A stretch of 64,000 nucleotides of DNA from Saprospiraceae bacterium (GTDB taxonomy: Bacteria; Bacteroidota; Bacteroidia; Chitinophagales; Saprospiraceae): positions 1 through 64,000 of the forward strand of contig JADJJU010000011.1 in the NCBI GenBank assembly GCA_016706365.1, given 5' to 3'. The position numbers and the translations under genes were made by a program. Below are positions 17,680 through 26,984 of the stretch, piece after piece (within the stretch, counting starts at the first letter, position 1; each line of letters begins with the position of its first letter). The notes under the pieces were generated by a model. That model was not told the origin of the DNA. It saw nothing but the letters and a program-made list of their open reading frames with translations, and ran no database searches.

Positions 17680-18792
17680 TTAATTAAGCCCCACTCCTAT
17701 CCATCCTTCAAATCCTGTCAATTCCTTAACTTCTGAATCCAGAGATAAAACCTGGCATCTAAATTTAACTTTGAGAGCCATAACTCTTTGTAATCTGAAG
17801 AAATCAGGCTCAATAAAGCGAACCTCCTCTATTTCAAAATATGAAGATGCAGGCTGTTGTAGATTACCTGAACCATACACTTTACCAGCTTTATCAATTA
17901 AATTGATATCAATAGTGGAGAAAATATCAGGATTAGGGGCTTGAATAATAGGGCTTAAGCTCATTGTAGGATACACATCACCACCCTGAAAGCCGGTATT
18001 AGTTGAATTAAATTCTATTTTCTTTTCATGTGACACTGTATTGCCATCAACATCGGTGAATGTAACAGCATAAGTGCCGGCATTATTGATAATTATTGAA
18101 TTGCCAATTGCTCCGGTTGACCATTTGTAAGTTCCCTGAACGGAAGTATCACCCTAAATACATGCAGTGAGAGGAGGGTTGTTCACACTGATAACTGACC
18201 CTCCAAAATCAACGCCTAATACTGGAATACTGGCTTCAGGCCTTAACATACAGCAGAGTTTTCCATCTCCTGAATCATCTTTGTATTCTGTGCAAAAAGT
18301 ATAATTAGGACCTACAGGCAAGTTCACTGTATTTTGTGATCCAAGTAATTCTATATTTCCAGGCTGGATAGTAGTTTGGGCTTCAGCAATTGTATTGCTG
18401 CTGGAAAACAACTCATACTGTACAGGCCATTGACTGGTAGTAGTTGATATTCCGGAAAAAAAATAAGGTAAAGTTCTTGGCATTGACCAATATGATGAAT
18501 CAAATGAATCTCCTGCCTGATTATTTCGGATATGAAAATTCATCTTCCAATTACCATCATCAAATGCACTAAAACCACCCTGGAAAATATCCAGGTCCAT
18601 TACATTACTTGATTCTGTTGTAAACTCAAAATCAAAACTATCCAGGCCTATGTAAAAAGAATTATTATCCAAATTACCTTTGACCCCAAATGCAATTCCG
18701 GCAGTGGATGAATCAGGTAAATCAAGCTTACTGCATCCCGCTATTATCGTGAGCATTACGGTGCCTAATATCCAATTAAAATTAAATTTCAT
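17680..18792 (-). CDS. Lipoprotein of the sigma-factor operon (in-frame TAG)
   Basis: Two open stretches in the same frame (18792-18154 and 18036-17680) are separated by one TAG (18154-18156); the reading through it (LTACI-stop-GDTSVQGTYKWSTGA) makes sense as one protein of about 370 residues. The N-terminus is a lipoprotein signal ending IIAGC (Cys 20). A segment near residues 212-255 (YKWSTGAIGNSI...AGTYAVTFTD) resembles SprB/PKD-like Ig folds. It is the last gene of a four-part operon, 10 bp after the beta-barrel gene. A paralogue with the same N-terminal PDS..GI.FG motif is at 23873-24984. No known function; an outer-membrane or surface role is inferred. Confidence 0.7.
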
Positions 18793-18801
18793 TCTACTTT
18801 A

Positions 18802-19566
18802 TTAAAATTTATACCTTAAGGAAATTCCTGCCTGCCATTTATCTTCCAATAAAAACGGCTGCTGTTTGCTTCCTGAATCTGCAACCAGAGAAGCAAGAAT
18901 ATCCTGATTTTCATTTGTCTTTTCTGCAAATGCAATACCATTTGGCATCCAGGCAGCACTGACAGAAACTGCCCAGTGTGAGCTCAGATGATAACTGTAT
19001 GCAAGCATATATTCAGGGACGATTGATCTGAATCCACTTTCATTAATCCAACCGGTATTTACTGTGTTTGAATTAAAGCTCAGATTCTCTTGCTGATCAT
19101 TTCTCCGTAATAAATATTCGTCCAATTGCCCTTTGACTCCCAACAACAGATGTGTTCGAATTCCTGCGCTGATTACGTGCTTCCCTGCATGGAAATTCAC
19201 CATCAAAGGAACTTGTAAATATGTTGCTGAGGTAGGTACAAGTAAAAAGCCTCTTCTCACTTTCTGGCTGGTATAAATATCCTGAGGGCTATCCTGGAAC
19301 CCGCCAAAATTACCCCACCTCTGCACAACTCCTGCACCGGCAGATGCACTCCATCTCTGCGCCCAGCGGAATTGTAAGTGGTATGCGGCCTGTAATCCTG
19401 TAAAGAATCTGGATCCTTCATTTACTCCCGGGAAAAACTGCGCCCCTAATTCAACATGATGGGACCAACCTTTGAAAGGGCAACATTCGACAATGGCAGG
19501 TTCCAAAGAACTCAAATCGTTGATTAATAAGCGAGATTGAGGCAGAGCTATGGAGCTTTGTTCCAA
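18802..19566 (-). CDS. Outer-membrane beta-barrel part of a sigma-operon protein
   Basis: 254 residues from a TTG. Alternating amphipathic strands (HHVELGAQFFPG, YLQVPLMVNFHAG, AVSVSAAWMPNG) end in WQAGISLRYKF, a terminal aromatic strand typical of outer-membrane barrels. There is no signal peptide, and the gene starts only 5 bp after the stop of the anti-sigma-like frame. Adding one A to the AA run just before that stop fuses the two frames (LAVEIKSLEQSSIALPQ), giving a single protein of about 513 residues with cytoplasmic, transmembrane, disordered and barrel parts. I consider that fusion the likely true form. Confidence 0.7.
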   Translation of the reverse strand: MEQSSIALPQSRLLINDLSSLEPAIVECCPFKGWSHHVELGAQFFPGVNEGSRFFTGLQAAYHLQFRWAQRWSASAGAGVVQRWGNFGGFQDSPQDIYTSQKVRRGFLLVPTSATYLQVPLMVNFHAGKHVISAGIRTHLLLGVKGQLDEYLLRRNDQQENLSFNSNTVNTGWINESGFRSIVPEYMLAYSYHLSSHWAVSVSAAWMPNGIAFAEKTNENQDILASLVADSGSKQQPFLLEDKWQAGISLRYKF

Positions 19567-19571
19567 ACTTT

Positions 19572-20342
19572 TTATTCTACAGCCAATGGATCGACTACCT
19601 GACTCCCGATCTTTGGATCAGATACGGCCATTGCATTCACTGAAGCTTGTGAAGTAATTGCCGGTTCATTTGGCAATCCCTGTTGAGAATTTTCTGAAGT
19701 TCTTACCTCCCGGGTGTTAACAGCAACAGAAGAAGACTTTTCAGAAGATTTTGCTTCAGTCAGAGTCTTATTATTTTCGGAATTTGCATGCTCATTTAAT
19801 GCTTGCGAAGTAAGGGCTTCTGGATTAACTGCTTCTTTTTCCAGCGATGAAGTATACTTTTGAGAAGCTTGTGATCTTTCTGTTGATGATGTTTGCTTTT
19901 GCTGTGCATTTGGCGAAACCAGTGCATTTTTATTTCCGGTCTTATTAGGTTCCTTGCCAGTATCTACAATCGCTTCTTTAGAATTTTCAGCAGCTGTTTC
20001 TTGAGTGTCATTGGTGGCTAAAGGCTCAGAAGCATTCTTGCCACTATTTGATACATCAACTTTGTTATTTGAAGCAGGGCTGACAGGAGTGTTTTCTTCC
20101 TCTTTTGAAATGAGTATATCCTGTTCAGATGCCGGGTTATTATTAGCTTGCCATGCCAACATAGTGCCTGCACCAGCAATCACACATAATGCCAAAATCC
20201 ATATAAAGATAAATGGTCTTCTGCGCTTTCGGCTGCCCGGCAATTGATTGAGCTGCTGAGAGAATGAGTCCCAGGAGCTTTCTGAATAAGCCACTTCCTG
20301 CTCATTCAATTTCTTATTATACCATTGGTCAAATTTATCCAT
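19572..20342 (-). CDS. Membrane-anchored anti-sigma-like protein (N-terminal part of probable fusion)
   Basis: 256 residues. Residues 1-42 are charged and presumably cytoplasmic (MDKFDQWYNKKLNEQE..., basic SRKRRRP stop-transfer), one transmembrane helix follows (about 44-66, FIFIWILALCVIAGAGT), then about 180 residues of Ser/Asn/Glu/Thr-rich disordered sequence predicted periplasmic. The start overlaps the upstream sigma-factor gene by 8 bp, so translation is coupled, and the topology is that of an anti-sigma factor. No zinc-binding anti-sigma motif is seen. It probably continues into the downstream barrel frame (see 18802-19566). Confidence 0.7.
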   Translation of the reverse strand: MDKFDQWYNKKLNEQEVAYSESSWDSFSQQLNQLPGSRKRRRPFIFIWILALCVIAGAGTMLAWQANNNPASEQDILISKEEENTPVSPASNNKVDVSNSGKNASEPLATNDTQETAAENSKEAIVDTGKEPNKTGNKNALVSPNAQQKQTSSTERSQASQKYTSSLEKEAVNPEALTSQALNEHANSENNKTLTEAKSSEKSSSVAVNTREVRTSENSQQGLPNEPAITSQASVNAMAVSDPKIGSQVVDPLAVE

Positions 20343-20907
20343 TCGTGACCTCCTGTTTTACTGTTGATGGGTGAATCCATTCTTTTAATTTCTTACGAGC
20401 CTGAAATACATGCCATTTAGCAGTATTCTCATGAATCCCAAGTAATCCTCCAATCTCCCGGTAATCCATTCCCTCCGAGGCAAACAAATTGAATACCTTG
20501 GCTGACATTTCCGGAAGCCTTCTCACGACCACCAACAGGGATTCAGCATCCATATGCTGATCTGCCCAGTTGAGATCTACTCTTACATCAAACGCTTTCA
20601 TATCCTGATCTTCTTTCAAATGAACCATCTCTTTGTATTTCCTGGATTTTCTGAATCCATCAATGATAGTATTGATCACGATTCTTTTGGCCCATGCATA
20701 AAAAGCACCTTCTCCTTTCCATTTTTCTAAATGTGTGAAGACTTTTAAAAAGCCTTCATTTAAGTAAGCTGCTGCTTCCTGATCATCCGTAGTGTACTGA
20801 CGACATACCTTCATCAGAGGCACATAACATGCCTGATAAAGTGTATGCTGAGCTCGACGTTCACCCCGAATGCATCCTTCTATGATTGTTGGGTCTATAA
20901 TTATCAT
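20335..20907 (-). CDS. ECF-type RNA polymerase sigma factor
   Basis: 190 residues. Region 2 is recognisable in AAAYLNEGFLKVFTHLEKWK and FYAWAKRIVINTIIDGFRK, and region 4 in LPEMSAKVFNLFASEGM followed by the helix-turn-helix YREIGGLLGIHENTAKWHVFQARKKLK. It directs RNA polymerase to a small regulon, probably including its own operon. It overlaps the anti-sigma-like gene by 8 bp. A broken paralogue lies at 26335-26885. Confidence 0.88.
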   Translation of the reverse strand: MIIIDPTIIEGCIRGERRAQHTLYQACYVPLMKVCRQYTTDDQEAAAYLNEGFLKVFTHLEKWKGEGAFYAWAKRIVINTIIDGFRKSRKYKEMVHLKEDQDMKAFDVRVDLNWADQHMDAESLLVVVRRLPEMSAKVFNLFASEGMDYREIGGLLGIHENTAKWHVFQARKKLKEWIHPSTVKQEVTNG

Positions 20908-21364
20908 AGTCTGCGCCTCTGGCTTAAAGGCGATTTTTTAGTGAATAAATTTGATCTATACTTACTTTCCAAAACTGGTTTCGGAAGTATAGATGCAAAG
21001 TTGCGAAGAGAGGTTACTATTACAATGCAAAATCAGATGAACACCATTTTTGACTGTATCAATTCCCATTTTAGCCTGATAAAATATTTGCAAATTTATC
21101 AAGCTGATCTTCATACTACGTTTCCAAACTTTTTCATCGACTTACCTCAGAGTAATTTCGATGAAATCATACTATGGAAACAAACCACTCATCTACAACC
21201 ATCACTAATCAACCGAATAATAATATCCGCCAATCATCAGGTCATCGTGGCCATTCTTTCATACTTACTTGTTTTACTTTTCAAAAAAAAAGAACAACTT
21301 TATGCTCTCATCGATTTGTGAACAAAATATAATTGAATTGACTGCAAAAATACTCCAAATAAAA

Positions 21365-21452
21365 AGAACCGGAATTACTTTTCTACCTGCCCGTTGAAAC
21401 AAGCTCCGATCCAAAGCCAAATGTGTCGGAAACGAAAAGTAATCTCCGGTTC
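21365..21452. repeat. Imperfect inverted repeat with 50-nt interior
   Basis: GAACCGGAATTACTTTTC (21365-21382) pairs with GAAAAGTAATCTCCGGTTC (21434-21452) with one bulge. The interior has a further short TCCGA/TCGGA pairing. It could be a structured RNA or a decayed element end; nothing decides between these. Confidence 0.45.
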
Positions 21453-21934
21453 ATAACCAATCTCTACTCTTCTAAATACCTCTCAATTGAGATATTTATT
21501 TCTTCCAGGATGCTCTTGGCTTAAGCATTCAGACTCCTTTATTACTGGAAATTATCTTATCAGAGTAAATTTCTAATTATAATCAAACTGATCACTTTTA
21601 GAAAAAGCAATATTTCAAATTAAAAAAAAGGGCTTATTTATCTAAATTTCAATTACTTGTGCATTCACATACTGTCCTTCGACACCCATTTTTCCTTGTT
21701 CACCTATATCACGAAAGAATAGTACTCAGTCGTTTGTCTGATGCTGAAAAAAGTTAAAATAATTAATGGTTTATGTTCCGTTTTGTAACTGCAGCTGTCT
21801 CATACAATTTGCTTACAGGGGCGCACAGCCGTGCGTAAGTAGCAACTCACAATGAGCCATAGTCGCAGCACAGTGCCCCCCCTGTCATGGCTACGCCTAG
21901 TATTTACAGCTATTTTGGAGCTGGACTTGAAGCG

Positions 21935-22083
21935 ATATGATGTCTTTCCACACCTATGGCTTGAAAGGTGATGGAGTGATTCGCTGCGCTCACCCGCCAC
22001 AGGTGTTTTTTCATGGTACAAGCCATGAAAAAGTGATGTCTTTTTCCATTTTCAGCTTCGCCTAAATGGAAAAAAGATGATGA
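21935..22083 (+). repeat. Modular hairpin array C
   Basis: TATGATGTCTTTCC, a CACCTATGG.TTGAAAGG block, GGTGATGGAGTGA, hairpin TTTTTCATGG/CCATGAAAAA (22007-22016 with 22023-22032, loop tacaag), AGTGATGTC, hairpin TTTTTCCATTT/AAATGGAAAAA (22041-22051 with 22064-22074), GATGATG. It has the same syntax as array B and shares the loop word of array A. Confidence 0.75.
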
Positions 22084-22415
22084 GCAAGCGGAGCTCGCGA
22101 TTGAGTGGAGGGTTTTGAGTTTGAGTCTGTTTGAGTTGTGAGTTGACAAAATCCAGACAATCAACCCGCACCGGATGTTCAGCCAGAGGCAAGATGCGAG
22201 AAGCTTAAAGCGGCTGTTCAACTTTCTACGTGGTATCCACCAGGGAAGCCTACCTCCTATCCGGCTATTCAATCGCGAGGCACCCTCCGGGAGTTGCGCT
22301 ACCTGAGGCTCATAACATATAACCCTTAACTGGCTGTTCCATCTTACATTGTCAGTGCCTGAAATTGGTTGACCGTTTTTCGATGATAAATTTAACTAAT
22401 TTAAACGATCAAAAA

Positions 22416-22814
22416 ATGGCAAACAGGAGTAAATTTACAATGACAGAAGCTCAAAGGAGAGCGCGAACTTTTAGTGAAAGTTTCAAGAGGCAAAAGGTAC
22501 AGCAAGTAGAGCTTGGCCAGATCCGGATAGCGGAGTTATGCAAGCAATATGAGATTTCTACTATGACAGCGTATAGATGGATAAATAAATATGGTACTAT
22601 GAAAGACAAGCCTGAGCGAATAGTGGTAGAGACGCAAAGTGATGCAAAAGAATTACTCAATCTAAAAAAGAAGATTGCAGAGTTAGAGCGAATCGTAGGA
22701 CAGAAGCAAATGCTGCTAGACTTCAAAGACAAGATGATTGAGATAGCTGAGGAAGAATATGGAGTAGACATCAAAAAAAAATTCGGCACCAAACCATCCG
22801 ATACTACTGGCTGA
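22416..22814 (+). CDS. IS3 transposase OrfA
   Basis: 132 residues from ATG 22416 (longer in-frame starts are possible). The N-terminal helix-turn-helix (QIRIAELCKQYEISTMTAYRW) binds the element ends, and a C-terminal leucine-zipper-like coiled coil (LLNLKKKIAELERIVGQKQM) serves dimerisation. Near the end is a run of nine A (22773-22781), the expected site of -1 frameshifting into orfB. Confidence 0.88.
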   Translation: MANRSKFTMTEAQRRARTFSESFKRQKVQQVELGQIRIAELCKQYEISTMTAYRWINKYGTMKDKPERIVVETQSDAKELLNLKKKIAELERIVGQKQMLLDFKDKMIEIAEEEYGVDIKKKFGTKPSDTTG

Positions 22815-22825
22815 ATAGGGAGTGT

Positions 22826-23689
22826 TTGAAAGGTAGTTTAAACAAGCTGTATGAGGCCATCGGGATTAGTAAGCAAGGAGTACATAAGGTACTCAACCGG
22901 TTTGAAAGAAACCAGGAGCTGGAAGGACAGCTGAGATTAATCATCCATCAAATCCGTGAGAATCATCCTACAATGGGAATGCGGGATATGTATTACAAGA
23001 TTCAACCTGAAGGAATAGGACGAGATGCGTTTGAGGTATTTTGTACTAAGGAAGGACTAAGGTCAAAGAGGCTTAAGAATTATAAAAGGACAACTGATAG
23101 TAGCGGAGTGGTAAGATTTGACAATTTATTAGAGGGTATAGAAATAAACAGGATTAATCAAGTCTGGCAGAGTGATATTACATATTATGAATTAGGAGAC
23201 AGGTTTTATTATTTGACATTTATAGTAGATGCTTATACGCGAAGAATAGTGGGACATAATACATCCAAAAGTCTAAGTACAATTATGACCACATTGCCCT
23301 CACTTATGAGAGCTGTACTGGTTAGAAAGGGTCAGGATCTGAAAGGATTGATACTACATTCAGACGGAGGAGGGCAATATTATGCGAATAAATTTGTGAA
23401 ATACACAACCGATTTGGGACTGGTTAATAGTATGTGTGAATATGCCTGGGAGAACGGTAAAGCAGAGCGAGTCAATGGAATAATAAAGAACAATTATCTA
23501 AAGCATCGCAATATCAGAACCTTTGAAGAGCTAGTAAAAGAAGTTGACCGAAGTGTAAAACTATATAATGAAGATAAGCCACATTTGATGTTAGGTCGAA
23601 TGTCACCAGTAACATTTGAAGAAAAATATATAAATTTGAATAAGCAAACCCAGCTGAAGATGACCGAGTCATTAGAAGCAACAATGTGA
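22826..23689 (+). CDS. IS3 transposase OrfB (DDE integrase domain)
   Basis: 287 residues from the first in-frame ATG. The rve-type catalytic triad is visible: D in QSDITYY, D in HSDGGGQYY, and E in ENGKAERVNGIIKN. The frame lies -1 relative to orfA and stays open back to the A9 run at 22773-22781; reading from there gives KKIRHQTIRYYWLNRECLKG before the ATG. The functional product is therefore probably the OrfAB fusion made by programmed -1 slippage. The conserved residues are intact, so the element may be active. Confidence 0.92.
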   Translation: MKGSLNKLYEAIGISKQGVHKVLNRFERNQELEGQLRLIIHQIRENHPTMGMRDMYYKIQPEGIGRDAFEVFCTKEGLRSKRLKNYKRTTDSSGVVRFDNLLEGIEINRINQVWQSDITYYELGDRFYYLTFIVDAYTRRIVGHNTSKSLSTIMTTLPSLMRAVLVRKGQDLKGLILHSDGGGQYYANKFVKYTTDLGLVNSMCEYAWENGKAERVNGIIKNNYLKHRNIRTFEELVKEVDRSVKLYNEDKPHLMLGRMSPVTFEEKYINLNKQTQLKMTESLEATM

Positions 23690-23715
23690 TTTTGAGGGTT
23701 TAGGCCCTCAAAATC
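23688..23715 (+). terminator. Hairpin at the end of the IS transposase
   Basis: An 11-bp perfect stem GATTTTGAGGG/CCCTCAAAATC (23688-23698 with 23705-23715) overlaps the orfB stop. No long T run follows. It may limit transcription out of the element. A 14-bp direct repeat AAGCAAACCCAGCT (about 23642 and 23717) flanks it. Confidence 0.5.
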
Positions 23716-23813
23716 CAAGCAAACCCAGCTTCAGAATCCCGATGTATTTCAGCATCAATATCTGAAGCTTAAGTGACCAAATCTGGTCAACCTTATTCAG
23801 GCATCGTCACCTG

Positions 23814-23872
23814 TCATCTTATATCTTATATCTTATATCTTATATCTGGCTGTTCAACTCATAACTCATCAT
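23814..23872. repeat. (ATATCTT)n microsatellite and CATTCATAATTC words
   Basis: Four to five copies of the heptamer TATATCT, then GGCTGTT and CATAACTCATCATTCATAATTC. The same three ingredients recur at 34240-34486. Confidence 0.6.
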
Positions 23873-24984
23873 TCATAATTCATAACTCCCTAGGGTAACC
23901 ACCCCCAAACCAACCATGACAATTCTCAATAGAATAGCATCTGACGGACTAAACAAGGTGGCTGTAAATCTTACTTTCATGGCAAGTGTTGGTCGGCCCC
24001 TGCCATCTTTTTCATACTCCCGGATTTCTTCTATTATAAATCTGTTTATACCCTGCGGTCCTTTGTTTGACCTATAAATTATACCTGATCTGTCTTTGTA
24101 AGTTATATTGACAGTTTTTAATTGCTTTTTGTCGATGACATCAATAGTTGGCAACCATTCAGATTTAAAATTGAAACTATTTCCATAAGTAAAAAATCTG
24201 TTGGTATTATCCTTCAACAATCGTTTGCTATGTAAAAACTTCCTTGAATGAATATCTACCATTTGAATATGGTAAATACCGGCACTATCTGTGCTTATAT
24301 GCCTGGTATTTAGATTACCATTCAACCAAATATATTGTATCCCTGCCGTTTCATTAGACAATCTGCCCTCCAGTCTGACAGATTGTTGATTATCCGCTGC
24401 AATAATCCAATTTGGATAGGTATTTTGGAAAATCGGCTGGGGCTTACGTCAATGCAAAACTTTCCATTTTTTGACCCACTTCGTATTCCACACACACAGG
24501 TATCATTCCTCTCCCCGGCATCAATAAAATAGTATCTGAAGAGGGGCTTTCTACCTTTGATCCCCGGCCTGAATAGAACGAATCTCAAGATTTTCATCAT
24601 TTTTGTCATAAGCCGCAATTGATGGAAAGTTCTTATTATTCCTCCTTCCCGCATATAATCAGAGAATCAGAAATAAACGGCTGCCATTGAATGACCGGAT
24701 CATTTCCTTCATTTCTATTCCTTAACTGAATCGACAGAAACCGACCATCTGGCGGAAGATTCCAGCTTACCAGAGAACTCCCACAGAGTCTTCTCTAAAT
24801 TCTGCTCCTGTAATCAGCTTGATTCCTCCTGCTCTATTCCAAATTTCAAATCCTCATTCCCAGCCTTTCCACTAATTCCAAATGGTATGCCGGTATAAGT
24901 TGAATCAGGTATTTCAATTTTTTCGCATGAGTACCATGCCAGCAACAGCAACAACCCTCCCAATTTTAAATGTATTTTTTTCAT
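23873..24984 (-). pseudogene. Paralogue of the sigma-operon lipoprotein, several frameshifts
   Basis: The start is MKKIHLKLGGLLLLLAWYSC (lipobox Cys 20) at 24984, followed by IEIPDSTYTGIPFGISGKAGN, which matches the intact copy's LDLPDSSTAGIAFGVKGN. The C-terminal third is open at 24361-23873 and carries TIDVIDKKQLKTVNITYKD... and LAMKVRFTATL, matching the intact copy's C-terminus. The middle is scattered over three frames. The gene order is the same as at 17.7-20.9 kb. Whether it is truly dead or only badly sequenced cannot be decided, because core genes nearby are broken in the same way. Confidence 0.65.
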
Positions 24985-24992
24985 CACAATTT

Positions 24993-26334
24993 GTATTGAA
25001 TTCCTACCTGGATATGTAAAAATTGTTCTTTTAAAACTCGATTCGCCCGGAATACTTTCATATCTTCCTGCGACAGGATCATACTTATTTTCCACAAGAG
25101 GATATGCCAATCCTGCAGGTGTATAAGCAAACTGACCCGTCAATCTCCATTTCTCAGAAATAGCCAAATTCCAGACCTGCCTGCAGTTCAAAAGCCCATT
25201 TCTGAAAGCAGGTGTACTTTGATGCTCCCTTCAGATACTTTGGAGCTCTCTGGAGATAATCACTCCTGGATCTTCCACTGAAACCTCATTGCTATAATTA
25301 TAAAGTTCACCTGTTGCACCGACCAGATACATTCATCTGTATTCCTGCCTTTCCTCTCCATCTCCCTCTCTCCCATCCGGCATACCAGACTTGTGATTGC
25401 GCATACGACAATGTAGTCGGAATCAGACGAAACCCTTCCTCCTTTTCCTCAAAAACATATTCCAGGTGTTGGATGGTCCAGCATATTTGCAAATGTTCCC
25501 GTTCTAATGGCATAGCCAGCGGATATTCCCGTAAAAAACCAGTTCCTGATTTTAATCTCACTCCTATTCCAGCCTGTGCTCCTAAATTGCCTTTTTCATC
25601 ACCCCTGCCCGGAATATTTGTAAGCACCATCAATTCCGATAAAATACTGAGACTCCACTTTATAGGTCTTACAATTGCATTACTCTTAAATTCAGTCTTT
25701 CAATGTCCCAAATAAATGCTCTGTTTAAGTACCCTATTGACAACACCGGAATCATAGAAATTTCCCGCCCGGGTACAGTGTCTGTTGGAATTCATTGATT
25801 ACAATTTTTCAAGCCTGATCTATAACTTGCTTGGTTTTCCTCTATTGTTTGTCCTGAAGTCTGGTTTTGGTTCTCATGAAGAACCAAATTTTTCAAGCCC
25901 GATTTTTCGGACCTTGCAATTTATCTTCAATATTTGCGCAGTTCTTATCCCTCCTACACTTGCAACTTGGTTTTTGTCAGTTTTAACTGAAGTTACTTCC
26001 TTAGATATTATGCCATTCTTTGACACTCCGTTTCCAGTAATTTTGCTCGACTTCTCTTCTTTAGTAGCATTCTCACCTGAGAACTATTTTTGCAATTTGC
26101 AATTCAGACAAAAGTAACAGAATCTCTTTTGTTTTCAGCTATGCTCCACCAAATCAGGCTCCCCGATGAGAATCATAATTGCTCCGGCAAAATCCACCAA
26201 AGCCGATTATTCGCCGTCTCTTCTCCTTTCCTTACGCTCTAAATGCGCCAACGCCTTTTCCCAATAAGCATTGCTATATGCCTGGTTCAGTTGCTGCATT
26301 GTATTCTGCACTTGTTTATCTATTGGTTTCATCA
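24993..26334 (-). pseudogene. Paralogue of anti-sigma-like/beta-barrel protein, many frameshifts
   Basis: Starts near 26334 (MMKPIDKQVQNTMQQLNQAY, then a basic ERKERRR stop-transfer-like run), as in the intact anti-sigma-like protein. It ends near 24993 with a barrel-like strand (LHIQVGIQYKL). Intermediate fragments with beta-strand character are found in all three minus frames. Only the position and these end motifs support the call. Confidence 0.5.
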
Positions 26335-26885
26335 TAAGTTTTTTTGATGGCTTTTAATGACTTTCTCAAATCTCGCTGCCAGCTTTTTCTTGCCTCCCAG
26401 ACATGCCAGCGAATTGTCGCATTTCATTTCCAACCAGGTACTGATTTCTTCATAACTATATCCATCAATAGCACAAAGTCAAATATCTGAGAAGTCAAAA
26501 CCGGAAGATCTCTCAGCCAGTCGAGCATTTGTTCGCATCCACTGCCGGATTTTCCCACTGAAACTACACTCTCATATTTTGTTCCAAAGCTTTGATATCC
26601 TCAGGGCTCATTGCTGTTGCTGCCTGTAGGATTTTGTCTTCTGTAATTGTCAGTGCATTCAACATGATCCTTTTGCCATTTTCAAATGGAATATGTTGTT
26701 TCGGGAGAACAATCCTTTTAAAATTTTATAAAATCCCTCATTCAAATGTGACATAGCTTCCTGATCATCCCGACTGTATATTCTGCATATCCTTATCAAA
26801 AAAGACAAGCCTCAAACAAAACTTGCTGTGCCTTCCCCTCTCGGCATTGATACATTTCGCAATTAATTGGGAATTTATCTCCCAT
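26335..26885 (-). pseudogene. Paralogue of the ECF sigma factor, many frameshifts
   Basis: Fragments in different frames align with the intact sigma factor: LIAKCINAERG (compare EGCIRGERR), IRICRIYSRDDQEAMSHLNEG (compare VCRQYTTDDQEAAAYLNEG) and, in the region 4 position, IDGYSYEEISTWLEM (compare MDYREIGGLLGI). At least five breaks are needed to read it through. It is directly upstream of the barrel paralogue on the same strand. Confidence 0.6.
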
Positions 26886-26932
26886 ATCTTCACCCGGATC
26901 TGTATTCTTTTTTTTTCTGAATATAGACACTC

Positions 26933-26969
26933 TTTGAAAATGAAAGCAGAATTGACTTTCATTTTCAAA
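26933..26969. repeat. 14-bp perfect inverted repeat
   Basis: TTTGAAAATGAAAG (26933-26946) and CTTTCATTTTCAAA (26956-26969) with a 9-nt loop. It lies between the end of the SprB-like gene and the broken sigma gene, so it is probably a terminator of the former, although there is no T run on the minus strand. Confidence 0.5.
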
Positions 26970-26984
26970 TCATATCTAAAGCTA

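Larger units (their letters stand above)
20908..22355. other. 1.4-kb gap without a convincing gene
   Basis: From 20908 to about 21660 it is AT-rich with no supported gene; an open frame at 20845-21321 lacks any recognisable domain and overlaps the sigma-factor start. It holds an imperfect inverted repeat (21365-21452), a degenerate GGGGCGCAC/GTGCG palindrome (21811-21840), hairpin array C (21935-22083) and GGCTGTT words near 22210 and 22331. Confidence 0.5.
22356..23803 (+). mobile_element. IS3-family insertion sequence, complete
   Basis: About 1448 bp. The ends are imperfect inverted repeats: TGCCTGAAATTGGTTGACC at 22356-22374 and, reversed, TGCCTGAATAAGGTTGACC at 23785-23803. Two overlapping-function frames (orfA, orfB) lie between them. 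I see no clear target duplication in the flanks. It sits between the intact and the broken copy of the sigma-factor operon. Confidence 0.85.

Noticed and set aside
20845..21321. 158-residue plus-strand open frame opposite the sigma-factor start
   Set aside because: Overlaps the well-supported sigma-factor gene, has no recognisable domain or convincing start, and is rich in the residues expected from AT-rich non-coding DNA.
22340..23815. Target-site duplication of the IS3 element
   Set aside because: The bases flanking the inverted repeats (GTCAG on the left, TCGTC on the right) do not match, so none is claimed.
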